From contig JBOGHW010000003.1 of the NCBI GenBank assembly GCA_050744865.1, positions 1-64,000 of the forward strand: a stretch of 64,000 nucleotides of DNA, read 5' to 3'. Numbering within the stretch: the first letter of the stretch is position 1; every line of letters starts with the position of its first letter. The notes beneath the pieces are model-generated. The model searched no databases. It had not been told where the DNA came from and was given only the letters and a program-made list of their open reading frames with translations. This document shows, one piece after another, positions 17,187-25,854 of this stretch. The translations under genes and the position numbers were made by a program. The DNA comes from JAKACA01 sp050744865 (GTDB taxonomy: Bacteria > Actinomycetota > Acidimicrobiia > Acidimicrobiales > Bog-793).

Positions 17187-17954
17187 CTAGGCGGTCTCCC
17201 TGCGGACCAGCGCCACGTCCGGCCCTTGTCGGAGGCGCAAGGCGGCCATCGGCCGGTTCGTCGTGACGATGTCGACGTTGGCGCGCGCCAACCAACGCTG
17301 CAATCCCTTCGTGCTGTCCACCGTCCACACGAGCACTGTGAGCCCGCGCCGGCCGCACCAACGCCTCAACAGCACGTTGGCAAGTAGATGCTGGGCGGCT
17401 ATGCCCGTAGCCGCCGATCGCTTCAGGCGCCCGTAGGGCCACAGGTCGTGTGCCCACCTGCGAGCCAGGCCGACGAGCCCGTGGCCTGCCTCGACGCACG
17501 GCAGCGACAGCAAGGCGCCCACGTCCGCCCAGCTCGCCCGCACAAGCTCGATGCTCTTGTCGTGACGGGTGGTCACGAACACGCCACGGCCGCTCTTGCG
17601 GATGGCCTCTACTGCTTCCCTCTCGTGTCCCGTGCCCTTCAGGTCGAGGTGGACTCCAGAGCCCACAGGGTCGCTTGCTCGCTCCCCACCCCGCTTCAGC
17701 GCTTCGAGGAACTCGGCCAAGGTAGGGACTTTGTCCCGCTCGTCACAGGACAACGAGCTGTAGTCCAGGGCCGCTACTTCGCCAAGCCCAGGCACGTGCG
17801 GGTCGTGGACGCAGACGAGCATGCCGTCGGCCGTTCGGCGCACGTCGACTTCTATCCACTCGGCACCCTGCTCGGCAGCGGTCTCGAAGGCGGCAAGCGT
17901 GGCGCTTGACACCAACTCTGTCCCACCGCGATGCCAGGAGATCTGCGGCCTCAT
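17187..17954 (-). CDS. Glycerophosphodiester phosphodiesterase family protein
   Basis: 255 residues with the GDPD barrel signature: HRGG at 8-11, EVDVRRTADG near 35-44 and the catalytic HDPH near 50-53, then HLDLKG near 102 and a C-terminal TVDS and VDIVTTNRP. These residues bind Ca or Mg and hydrolyse glycerophosphodiesters to glycerol-3-phosphate and an alcohol. No signal peptide is visible, so it is probably cytoplasmic. The N-terminus begins only seven residues before HRGG, as is usual for short members. Confidence 0.85.
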   Translation of the reverse strand: MRPQISWHRGGTELVSSATLAAFETAAEQGAEWIEVDVRRTADGMLVCVHDPHVPGLGEVAALDYSSLSCDERDKVPTLAEFLEALKRGGERASDPVGSGVHLDLKGTGHEREAVEAIRKSGRGVFVTTRHDKSIELVRASWADVGALLSLPCVEAGHGLVGLARRWAHDLWPYGRLKRSAATGIAAQHLLANVLLRRWCGRRGLTVLVWTVDSTKGLQRWLARANVDIVTTNRPMAALRLRQGPDVALVRRETA

Positions 17955-18022
17955 CCACGACAGCCTGCCACCCCGGGCGGGCAGTCGTGGTGTAATGCGC
18001 GAATGAGCCCTAGATTGACCCG

Positions 18023-18778
18023 ATGACCAAGCCCCGCCTTGGCATCGCCATAGCTGCAGCGGTCGGCGCCGTCGTTGCCATGGTGATCGGCTTCAAGTAC
18101 GGGACCTACCTGCACCACGGGTCCCGGACCGGCACGAGCGAGAAGCTGGCCGCCTACGGAGCTGCTGCGGTCTTCGTGGTCTTGGGCTGCTACTCGACAC
18201 GGCGCCTCGCCAACCAGCTAGGGCGTGTCGTGGCTATAGCCGACAAGGCGTCCGCCTCTGTCGTGAGGCTGATCATCACAGTTGCAGGTCTCATAGTCGT
18301 GGTCCTGATCACGCTGGGGATGCTGCACATCGGCGCTTCGCAGCTTCTCCTCGGAGGGGCGATAACCGGTGTCGTCATCGGCATCGCCGCCCAGCAGAGC
18401 CTGGGCAACATGTTCGCGGGGATCGTGTTGCTGGTGGCACATCCTTTTCGGGCCGGGGATCACGTCAGAGTCCGGACGGGCTCGCTCGGTGGCCCGTTCG
18501 AGGGGTACGTCGTGTCGATGGGCCTCACCTACGTAGTGTTCTCCACCAACGAGGGCACGACTTATGTCCCCAACGTCACGCTGCTGGCCTCCGGGATTGT
18601 GCGCGACCCCCTGCCCTTGCCCGCCTCGGCCCCTGCCACCGCTCCTCCGGTCGCCACGGCTGTGACGGACCAGGAGCCACTCCCCGAGGGTGCGCCGCCC
18701 ACCGGCAAGAGCGACACAGGAGAGCCTGCTCCAGCCGGCCAACCGGCTCGGCACCGCCGGCTGCTCAGACCGTCATAG
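18023..18778 (+). CDS. MscS-family small-conductance mechanosensitive channel, shortened
   Basis: 251 residues with three membrane segments at about 7-24, 45-60 and 82-106, then the pore-lining helix with alternating Gly/Ala (GGAITGVVIGIAAQQSLGN near 112) and LLVAHPFRAGDHV leading into the beta domain. After about 55 residues of beta domain the protein turns into a Pro/Ala-rich tail; the C-terminal alpha/beta vestibule domain is missing. It should release solutes on hypoosmotic shock. It precedes the NfeD/SPFH pair on the same strand. Confidence 0.8.
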   Translation: MTKPRLGIAIAAAVGAVVAMVIGFKYGTYLHHGSRTGTSEKLAAYGAAAVFVVLGCYSTRRLANQLGRVVAIADKASASVVRLIITVAGLIVVVLITLGMLHIGASQLLLGGAITGVVIGIAAQQSLGNMFAGIVLLVAHPFRAGDHVRVRTGSLGGPFEGYVVSMGLTYVVFSTNEGTTYVPNVTLLASGIVRDPLPLPASAPATAPPVATAVTDQEPLPEGAPPTGKSDTGEPAPAGQPARHRRLLRPS

Positions 18779-18797
18779 GATCGTCACGTGGCTTCCC

Positions 18798-19271
18798 GTG
18801 GGTGACGTGCTCTGGTGGCTGATCGTGGCTGTCGTGTGCCTGGCGGTCGAGTTCGGGCATAGGGCGTTCATCGCCATGTTTCTTTCTATAGGGGCAATCG
18901 TCACGGCCATCGCCGCCGTCTCCGGCGCACCCGTCATATTGCAGGTGCCCATCTTCGTGGTTGCAACGGCCGTCTCGCTCACAGCCATGCGGCCCGCCAT
19001 CATGAGGGCGCTCTCGTCAGAGGGCCGCCACCTCGTGTCAGGCATCAAGGCCCACGTCGGACACCAGGCCGTGGTCGCCGAACGCGTCGTGGGCACCACC
19101 CCCGGCAGGATCAAGCTACACGGCGAGATGTGGAGAGCTATCTCGCTGGACGGCAAGACAATCGAGCCTGGCACCCAAGTCATGATCCTTGCCCTCGAGG
19201 GCACGACCTTCATCGTCGAGGATCTGCCGGCGCTCGGGCTCGACCCGATGCAACTTCCCGAGGAATCATGA
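18798..19271 (+). CDS. NfeD-like membrane protein
   Basis: About 157 residues from GTG 18798 (the frame is open further upstream, with AGGA at 18777, so the exact start is uncertain). Two or three membrane segments lie in the first 75 residues (VLWWLIVAVVCL, then MFLSIGAIVTAIAAV and QVPIFVVATAV). The C-terminal part, from about 90, with VAERVV...GRIKLHGEMWRA, is the OB-fold of the short NfeD family. NfeD proteins pair with SPFH-domain proteins in membrane microdomains, and exactly such a gene follows 10 bases later. Confidence 0.8.
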   Translation: MGDVLWWLIVAVVCLAVEFGHRAFIAMFLSIGAIVTAIAAVSGAPVILQVPIFVVATAVSLTAMRPAIMRALSSEGRHLVSGIKAHVGHQAVVAERVVGTTPGRIKLHGEMWRAISLDGKTIEPGTQVMILALEGTTFIVEDLPALGLDPMQLPEES

Positions 19272-19281
19272 GGAGCCACAA

Positions 19282-20391
19282 GTGATCATCGCAACCGCCG
19301 GCCTCGAAGTCGTGCTCATAATCGTCATAATCGTCCTCGTGCTCGTGGTGGGCATCCCTGTGGCACGAGCGGTCAGGCTCGTCCAGCAGGGCTCGGTCGG
19401 CGTCCAGAAGCGCCTCGGCAAGTTCCACAAGCTCCACGAGCCCGGCATCGTCGGCATGATGCCGTTCATCGACACCCTTCAGACTGTGGACGTCCGCGAG
19501 GTCCCCCGCACCGGCGACCAACAGGACGTCATCACCAAGGACAACGTCAGCGTCCTCGTCTCGGCGACGATCTTCTCCCAGGTCGTCGACCCTCAGGCCG
19601 CCCTGTTCTCGGTCTCCAGTTACGAGGTGGCGATCTTCCAGATATCCCGCACGGCCCTGCGAGCGGTGTTCGGCGGGTTGACGCTGGACGAAGCGCTCAC
19701 CGAGAGAGAGCGGATCAACGCCGAGCTGCAGGGTCACATGGAGTCTGTGACCGACAAGTGGGGCGTGCGGATCAACCGCATCGAGATCGTCGACATCGTG
19801 CCGCCCACCAACGTCCTCCAGGCGATGAGCCTCCAGAAGGAAGCCGAGCAGCAAAAGCGCGCCCTCATCCTGAAGACAGAAGGCCAGCGCCAAGCCGCCA
19901 TCAACGAGGCAGAAGGCAAGAAACAAGCCGCCATCCTCGCCTCAGAGGGCCAGCGCCAGGCCAACGTCATGCAGGCACTGGGAGAGAAGGAAGCCGTCTC
20001 GCTCCGTGCCGAGGGCCGCAAGGCGGCATTGGTCTACGAGGCCGAAGGTCGTGCTGAGGCCGTCCGGCAGGTCTACAGCGCCATCCTCGAGTCGAACCCG
20101 ACGCCCGAGCTGCTCGCAGTCCTGCAGCTAGATACGCTCTCAAGGCTCGTCGAGAGCGACAACGCCAAGCTCGTCGTGCCCTACGAGTCAGCTGGTCTGA
20201 TGGGCGCCTCGCAGGCATTGAAGTCGGTGCTGGAGTCGGCCGCCTCGGCTGGCCAAAGCCCGTCCGGCGGAACCGGCGGCGGAACCGGCGGCGGCACTCC
20301 CGGACCGGCTGGCAAGCCGCCAGCCGGGCTACCGCCGGCGCCTCCTGCGCCCGGCGCCCCTCCCCGTCCGGCCGGATCGCCGCGGCGCTGA
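19282..20391 (+). CDS. SPFH/band-7 (stomatin-like) membrane protein
   Basis: 369 residues from GTG 19282, with AGGAG nine bases before. An N-terminal membrane anchor (about 8-26) is followed by the SPFH domain with RLGKFHKLHEPG near 46 and DNVSVLVSATIF near 85, then a long Ala/Glu/Gln coiled coil (about 200-270) with repeated EGQRQA and EGKKQA units, as in stomatin/QmcA-type proteins. The tail is Gly/Pro-rich. With the preceding NfeD-like protein it should form oligomeric assemblies in the inner membrane that organise lipids or proteases. Confidence 0.88.
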   Translation: MIIATAGLEVVLIIVIIVLVLVVGIPVARAVRLVQQGSVGVQKRLGKFHKLHEPGIVGMMPFIDTLQTVDVREVPRTGDQQDVITKDNVSVLVSATIFSQVVDPQAALFSVSSYEVAIFQISRTALRAVFGGLTLDEALTERERINAELQGHMESVTDKWGVRINRIEIVDIVPPTNVLQAMSLQKEAEQQKRALILKTEGQRQAAINEAEGKKQAAILASEGQRQANVMQALGEKEAVSLRAEGRKAALVYEAEGRAEAVRQVYSAILESNPTPELLAVLQLDTLSRLVESDNAKLVVPYESAGLMGASQALKSVLESAASAGQSPSGGTGGGTGGGTPGPAGKPPAGLPPAPPAPGAPPRPAGSPRR

Positions 20392-20409
20392 CCGCCGAGG
20401 CGCCATTCG

Positions 20410-20655
20410 CTAGACGGGAGCGTCCCCCATCAGGTTGACGGCCCGCAGCACGAGGGGGTGAAGCTCCCACGCCGATCCGGCTGACATGGCCGCCAGGTCG
20501 GCTCGCATCTGTGGAGTCCAGAAGAGCTTGACATGCGTGGCGACCTCCCCCGCCGCCACTTCGAAGTCGTGATGGGCGTAGTTGGCTGCTATCTGGTTGG
20601 CCATCCGCTGCAACTCGGCCTCGTTCGAGTACGGCGCTTCCTGGTGCACCGTCAC
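20410..20655 (-). CDS. fdsD: Formate dehydrogenase delta subunit
   Basis: An 81-residue protein with the small FdsD-type sequence: RMANQIAANYAHHD near 17 and LFWTPQMRADL near 44. It is the last gene of the formate dehydrogenase operon; its ATG overlaps the alpha-subunit stop (ATGA). In NAD-dependent FDHs of the FdsGBAD type this subunit helps maturation or stability of the enzyme. Confidence 0.8.
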   Translation of the reverse strand: MTVHQEAPYSNEAELQRMANQIAANYAHHDFEVAAGEVATHVKLFWTPQMRADLAAMSAGSAWELHPLVLRAVNLMGDAPV

Positions 20656-23456
20656 CGGCTAGCCACCACCGCCGGCACCTTGGCTCGCACCTGGACCGCC
20701 GTGACCTTGTATTCCGGGCAGTTCGTAGCCCAGTCAGAGAATTCGGTGGTCACGACATTCGCCCCGGTGACGGGATGATGGAAGGTCGTGTAGACGACGC
20801 CGACAGGCATCGCCTCGCTGAACCGGGCGCGAAGCGTCGTGGTCCCGACCCGGCTCGACAGCTCGACCAAGCCGCCGTCGGCGACTCCCCGCTCTGTGGC
20901 ATCGAAGGGGTGGATGTCGAGGACGTCCTCGGGGTGCCATACGACGTTGTCCGTACGCCGAGTCTGTGCCCCGACGTTGTACTGGGTGAGGATGCGGCCC
21001 GTCGTGAGGATCAGCGGGAAGCGGCGAGTGGCCCGCTCCTCGGTCGGCACGAAGGGCGTCTCGACGAAGTTGCCGAGGCCTCGCACGAACTTGTCCTTGT
21101 GCATGACCGGCGTCCCGAGCGGAGCCGCCTCGTTGCATGGCCACTGCACGCTACCGACACGGTCGAGCAGGTCGAACGACACCCCGGCGAAGGTTGGCGT
21201 CAGGGCGGCGATCTCGTCCATGATGCTCGCGGCTGAGGGGTAGGACATCGGGTAACCCAGCAGAGTGGACAGCTCGCAGGCGACTTCCCACTCCTGCTTG
21301 CCCGAGCGCGGCGGCATGACAGGCCGCACGCGGTTGATGCGCCGTTCGGCGTTGATGAACGTCCCGTCCTTCTCGAGAAACGATGTCCCCGGCAAGAACA
21401 CGTGCGCGAACGCCCCGGTCTCGTTGAGAAACAGGTCCTGCACGACAAGCAGGTCGAGCGCTCCGAGGGCAGCCTTCACGTGCTTGGTGTTCGGGTCGGA
21501 TTGGGCAACGTCCTCGCCTTGCACGAACAGTGCACGGAACGACCCCCCGACCGCAGCGTCGAACATGTTGGGGATGCGCAGGCCCGGCTCTGCCTGCAGC
21601 TCGAGACCCCACGCCGCCTCGAAGGAGCGGCGCACGCCGTCGTCGCCGACGTGGCGGTAGCCGGGAAACTCGTGGGGAAACGAGCCCATGTCGCACGAGC
21701 CCTGCACGTTGTTCTGGCCGCGCAAGGGGTTGACGCCGACCCCGTCGCGCCCGATGTTCCCAGTGGCCATGGCAAGGTTGGCCATGCCCATGACCATCGT
21801 GGAGCCCTGGCTGTGCTCGGTGACCCCGAGGCCGTAGTAGATCGCCGAGTTCGGGCCTTTTGCATACAGGCGTGCCACCGCCCGGATCTCGCTGGCCGGC
21901 ACTCCGCTCAACGCCTCGACCGCCTCCGGGCTGTTCTCCGGGCGGGCGATGAACTCCGACCAGGTGGCAAAAGATGCCGGGTCGCAGCGCTCGGCCACGA
22001 ACGAGGTGTTGACCAGACCTTCGGTGACCACGACGTGGGCCATGGCGTTGACGATGGCGACATTCGTGCCAGGCATCAGCTGAAGGTGGTGCGTGGCCTC
22101 GACGTGGGGCGTGCGTACAAGCTCGATGCGCCGCGGGTCGATCACGACGAGCTTGGCGCCTTGGCGCAGGCGCGCCTTCATACGGGAGGCGAACACGGGG
22201 TGGGCCGCCGTGGGGTTGGCCCCGATCACCACGATCACGTCCGCAAAGGCGACCGAGCCGAAGTCCTGGGTTCCCGCCGAGGTGCCGAACGTGGTCTTGA
22301 GGCCGAAGCCTGTCGGCGAATGGCAGACGCGGGCGCAAGTGTCGACGTTGTTGTTGCCGAAGGCCGCCCGGATCATCTTCTGGACGACGTACACCTCCTC
22401 GTCGGTGCAGCGTGACGAAGTGATGCCGCCGATCGACTGGCGCCCGTGCTCTTGCTGGATCTCCTTGAAGCGGTTGGCGGTATATGTGAGGGCCTCGTCC
22501 CAGGTGACCTCGCGCCACGGGTCGTCGGTCGACTCCCTCAGCATCGGCGACAGGATGCGGTCGCGGTGGGTTGCGTAGCCCCAGGCAAAGCGACCCTTCA
22601 CGCACGAGTGCCCGCCGTTGGCCCCTCCGTCCTTGTACGGGACCATCCGCACCACTTCGTTGCCCCGCAACTCGGCTTTGAACGAGCAGCCGACTCCGCA
22701 ATAGGCACACGTGGTTATGACGGTACGTACGGGGACGCCGAGGGAGATGACGGACTTCTCCTCGAGCGTGGAGGTGGGACAGACCTGCACGCAAGCGCCG
22801 CAGGAGACGCACTCGGACCCCAGGAAGTCGGTGGGCCCGGCGACGACTTTCGAGGCGAAGCCCCGGCCCTCGATGGTCAATGCGAACGTCCCTTGCACTT
22901 CGTCGCAAGCCCTCACGCAGCGGGAGCAGACGATGCACTTGGCGGGCTCGAAGGAGAAATACGGGTTCGACTCGTCGGTTGCGGCGTCAAGGTGGTTGTC
23001 GCCGGCGTAGCCGTAGCGGACGTCTCGCAAGCCGACGGCACCCGCCATGTCCTGCAGCTCGCAGTCGCCGTTGGCGGCGCACGTCAGGCAGTCGAGCGGG
23101 TGGTCGGAGATGTACAGCTCCATGACGCCTCGCCGCAGTCTCTCCAGACGCTCGCTCTGCGTTACCACCCTCATGCCGCCAGCCACCGGTGTCGTGCAAC
23201 TGGCTGGCGTGCCCTTGCGTCCTTCGATCTCGACCAGGCACAGCCGGCACGAGCCGAACGCCGCCAGCGAGTCGGTGGCGCAGAGCTTCGGTATCTCGAC
23301 GCCGCTCATGGCGGCCGCCCGCATGATCGAGGTTCCTGCCTGCACGGTGACAGGCAGGCCGTCGACCTCGATCGTCACCGCTGCAGAAGCACCCACCAGC
23401 AGTGGCGCCATGTCCGGCGACGGTGTCCCGAAGTCGGTCTCCTTTAGCAGGGCCAT
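20652..23456 (-). CDS. fdsA: NAD-dependent formate dehydrogenase alpha subunit (Mo/W-bis-MGD)
   Basis: 934 residues, start ATG 23456 with AAGGAGG upstream. The N-terminal NuoG-like part has a 2Fe-2S ferredoxin domain (CATDSLAAFGSCRLCLVE, about 39-56), a DCLTCAANGDCEL cluster region near 118 and two 4Fe-4S motifs (CIVCSRCVRAC near 175 and CVSCGACVQVCP near 218). The catalytic domain starts with CAYCGVGC near 251 and has the active-site Cys in ARVCHSPTG near 380; it is Cys (TGC), not selenocysteine. It oxidises formate to CO2 and passes electrons through the clusters to the flavoprotein subunit encoded just upstream. Cytoplasmic, soluble. Confidence 0.92.
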   Translation of the reverse strand: MALLKETDFGTPSPDMAPLLVGASAAVTIEVDGLPVTVQAGTSIMRAAAMSGVEIPKLCATDSLAAFGSCRLCLVEIEGRKGTPASCTTPVAGGMRVVTQSERLERLRRGVMELYISDHPLDCLTCAANGDCELQDMAGAVGLRDVRYGYAGDNHLDAATDESNPYFSFEPAKCIVCSRCVRACDEVQGTFALTIEGRGFASKVVAGPTDFLGSECVSCGACVQVCPTSTLEEKSVISLGVPVRTVITTCAYCGVGCSFKAELRGNEVVRMVPYKDGGANGGHSCVKGRFAWGYATHRDRILSPMLRESTDDPWREVTWDEALTYTANRFKEIQQEHGRQSIGGITSSRCTDEEVYVVQKMIRAAFGNNNVDTCARVCHSPTGFGLKTTFGTSAGTQDFGSVAFADVIVVIGANPTAAHPVFASRMKARLRQGAKLVVIDPRRIELVRTPHVEATHHLQLMPGTNVAIVNAMAHVVVTEGLVNTSFVAERCDPASFATWSEFIARPENSPEAVEALSGVPASEIRAVARLYAKGPNSAIYYGLGVTEHSQGSTMVMGMANLAMATGNIGRDGVGVNPLRGQNNVQGSCDMGSFPHEFPGYRHVGDDGVRRSFEAAWGLELQAEPGLRIPNMFDAAVGGSFRALFVQGEDVAQSDPNTKHVKAALGALDLLVVQDLFLNETGAFAHVFLPGTSFLEKDGTFINAERRINRVRPVMPPRSGKQEWEVACELSTLLGYPMSYPSAASIMDEIAALTPTFAGVSFDLLDRVGSVQWPCNEAAPLGTPVMHKDKFVRGLGNFVETPFVPTEERATRRFPLILTTGRILTQYNVGAQTRRTDNVVWHPEDVLDIHPFDATERGVADGGLVELSSRVGTTTLRARFSEAMPVGVVYTTFHHPVTGANVVTTEFSDWATNCPEYKVTAVQVRAKVPAVVASR

Positions 23457-23487
23457 GCCGTCTCCTCCTTGCCCCTGTGCAATTGTC

Positions 23488-25701
23488 TCACTTCGCCCTG
23501 GCCGGCTCGGTGTCTCGGCTGTCGAGGCCGAAGTCCGCAGCGAAATGGCGAAGGGCGCTTCTGACCGGTTGCGGGGTGAGCCCGCCCATGGCGCACAGCG
23601 ACCCGTCGACCATCAACTCGCAAAGATCCTCCAGTAGCTCGAGATTCCCGGCGACATCCCGGCCAGAGGTGATCTTGTCGATCACCTCGACACCGCGGAC
23701 CGCTCCGACTCGGCATGGAGTGCACTTTCCGCATGACTCCTCGGCGCAGAACTCCATGGCGAAGCGTGCCTGGCTTGCCATGTCCACCGTGTCGTCGAAA
23801 ACGACGATGCCGCCGTGACCGACCATCGCACCGACCTCGGCGAAAGCTTCGTAGTCCATCGGCAGGTCGAACAGCGACGGCGGCAGATAGGAACCGAGCG
23901 GACCGCCAACCTGCACCGCCCGCACTGGCCGACCGCTGGCGGTGCCACCGCCGATCTCGTTGACGAGTGTCCCCAGCGTCACGCCGAAGGGCAGCTCGAA
24001 GACGCCGCCTCGGGCGACGTTCCCGGCCAACTGGAAGACCTGTGTCCCACGTGAGCTGCCTGTGCCAAGACGCTCGTACGCATCGGCACCCCCCGCAACG
24101 ATGTCGGGCACAGCTGCCAGGGTGAGCACGTTGTTGACAAGTGTCGGCTTGCCGACGAGGCCCGCAATCGCCGGAAGGGGTGGCCGCGACCGAGCCACTC
24201 CGCGCTTGCCCTCGAGGCTCTCGAGCATGGACGACTCCTCGCCGCAGATGTACGCGCCGGCCCCCACCCGGATATGCAGCTCGAATGCCCTGCCCGGTCC
24301 CGATGTGCTGCCGGGTGTCCCCACCGAGGGCCCGAGCCAGCCGTGCCGGCGGGCTTCAGCGGTGGCGGCCCGCATGGTGCTCACTGCAGCCGGGTACTCC
24401 GAGCGGATGTACAGGTATCCCTCGGTGGCCCCGACCGCTAGACCGGCGATGATCACCCCCTCGACCAAGAGGTACGGATCGCCCTCCATCAGCATCCTGT
24501 CGGCGAAGGTTCCCGAGTCGCCCTCGTCGGCGTTGCAACAGACGTACTTCTGCTCACCCGGCGTGTCGAGGACCGTTTGCCACTTGATACCGGCCGGGAA
24601 GCCCGCCCCTCCCCGACCACGCAGGCCAGAAGCCATGACGAGAGCGACTATCTCAGCCGGCGTGAGCTCGAGCGCCCGTCTCAGGCCTGCAAAGCCTCCG
24701 TGGGCCTCGTAATCCTCGATGGACCGCGGGTCGACGACGCCGACGCGCTTGAAAGTGATGCGCTGCTGAAGCTGCAACCACGGAATGCTCTCGGTTGGGC
24801 CGAGATACGACCTGTGCCGATCGGCGGTTGGCTCACCGCCCGCCGCCCCGCTGAAGTCCGCCCAGACTGCGTCGACATCGCGGGCGCCGACGGGACCATA
24901 GGCGACCCGGCCGTTCGGCGTAGCGAACTCGACGAGAGGCTCGAGCCAGGCAAGGCCCCGCGAACCGTTCCTTATCACCTCGAGACTGGCATCCGTGCCT
25001 CCAGCCAGCGTCGCGAACCGGGCTGCGACTTCGTCGGCACCGACAGAGCACGCAGCGGTCTCCGCCGGGACGAAGACCGCCTGGGCACCCGCCCCGCTCA
25101 ACATCTGGCCCGGCCCGACGCCGCGAGCAGCGGTGGCCGTTGCGCCGGGAGGGGCGCCGCCTGGCGAGGAGGTAGCGGGTGGGCCGTCGGTTGCCTGCTC
25201 GGCCAGCGGGGTGACAAGACTCGCCAGATCCGCCGCGGTCACCCTGCCGATCACCCTGCCGTCGACCATCACCGACGGGCCGAGAGCGCAGTTGCCCAGG
25301 CAGAACACCCTGTCGAAGGAGATCCCACCGGCACTGGTCTCGCCGTAGCCGACACCGAGCAGAGCCCTGGCACCCTCGGCCAGCGCTGCTGCCCCAACCG
25401 CCTGACAAGCCTCGGCCCCGCAGAGGCGGATCTGGCTGTGACCCGGCGGCAGGTAGCGGAAGTCCTTGTAGAACGTCGCCGTGCCGTACACCTCTGCGCG
25501 AGACAGATTGAGGACCTCACCGACACAGCCAAAAGTCTCGGGCGGCAGGTACCCGAAAGCGTCCTGGACCGCGTGGAGCACGGGGAGCAGAGCACCAAGC
25601 GGCGTCTCTCGTGAAGCTTCAGTCGCCAGCTCCCTTAGCCGCGCTTCGAGCGGGGAGTCCCCGCCCGAAGGCGGCGCGTCTTCGCTCCTGGCACGAGGCA
25701 T
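23488..25701 (-). CDS. fdsB: Formate dehydrogenase NuoE-NuoF fusion subunit (FdsG-FdsB)
   Basis: 737 residues from ATG 25701 (AAAGGT upstream). The first about 160 residues are a NuoE/FdsG thioredoxin-like 2Fe-2S domain with CGAEACQ near 94 and CLGNCALGP near 134. An Ala/Gly/Pro linker leads into a NuoF/FdsB domain: RGGAGFPAG (FMN) near 365, CNADEGDSGTF near 389, GAGAYICGEES (NAD) near 477 and the 4Fe-4S motif ESCGKCTPCRVG near 657. The fusion replaces two separate genes found in many bacteria. It takes electrons from FdsA to reduce NAD. First gene of the operon, 31 bases before fdsA. Confidence 0.9.
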   Translation of the reverse strand: MPRARSEDAPPSGGDSPLEARLRELATEASRETPLGALLPVLHAVQDAFGYLPPETFGCVGEVLNLSRAEVYGTATFYKDFRYLPPGHSQIRLCGAEACQAVGAAALAEGARALLGVGYGETSAGGISFDRVFCLGNCALGPSVMVDGRVIGRVTAADLASLVTPLAEQATDGPPATSSPGGAPPGATATAARGVGPGQMLSGAGAQAVFVPAETAACSVGADEVAARFATLAGGTDASLEVIRNGSRGLAWLEPLVEFATPNGRVAYGPVGARDVDAVWADFSGAAGGEPTADRHRSYLGPTESIPWLQLQQRITFKRVGVVDPRSIEDYEAHGGFAGLRRALELTPAEIVALVMASGLRGRGGAGFPAGIKWQTVLDTPGEQKYVCCNADEGDSGTFADRMLMEGDPYLLVEGVIIAGLAVGATEGYLYIRSEYPAAVSTMRAATAEARRHGWLGPSVGTPGSTSGPGRAFELHIRVGAGAYICGEESSMLESLEGKRGVARSRPPLPAIAGLVGKPTLVNNVLTLAAVPDIVAGGADAYERLGTGSSRGTQVFQLAGNVARGGVFELPFGVTLGTLVNEIGGGTASGRPVRAVQVGGPLGSYLPPSLFDLPMDYEAFAEVGAMVGHGGIVVFDDTVDMASQARFAMEFCAEESCGKCTPCRVGAVRGVEVIDKITSGRDVAGNLELLEDLCELMVDGSLCAMGGLTPQPVRSALRHFAADFGLDSRDTEPARAK

Positions 25702-25750
25702 ACCTTTGAGACTAACTGGTCGTTCAAGGGTTCGTCACCCATGCCTTGGC

Positions 25751-25798
25751 GTGCCGTCTCGTCACCGAGCAGCCGGCACTTAGGGACGGCACTGTCCC
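25751..25798 (-). promoter_or_regulatory. Hairpins in the formate dehydrogenase leader
   Basis: In the region just upstream of the fds operon start (25701), GTGCCG 25751-25756 pairs with CGGCAC 25774-25779 and encloses an inner CTCG/CGAG stem whose minus-strand loop is GTGA, a GNRA-type tetraloop. A second hairpin, GGGAC 25783-25787 with GTCCC 25794-25798, follows. Read on the minus strand they lie 50-97 bases before the start codon. They could be a cis-regulatory RNA; no known riboswitch core was recognised. Confidence 0.3.
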
Positions 25799-25854
25799 GA
25801 AATCGTCACTTGCCATACCTTGACGGCAGGCGGCTTCCGTAGTTGCATATGAGA

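Noticed and set aside
20652..23456. Selenocysteine formate dehydrogenase
   Set aside because: The active-site codon is TGC (Cys) in ARVCHSP, and there is no in-frame TGA or SECIS-like hairpin after it.
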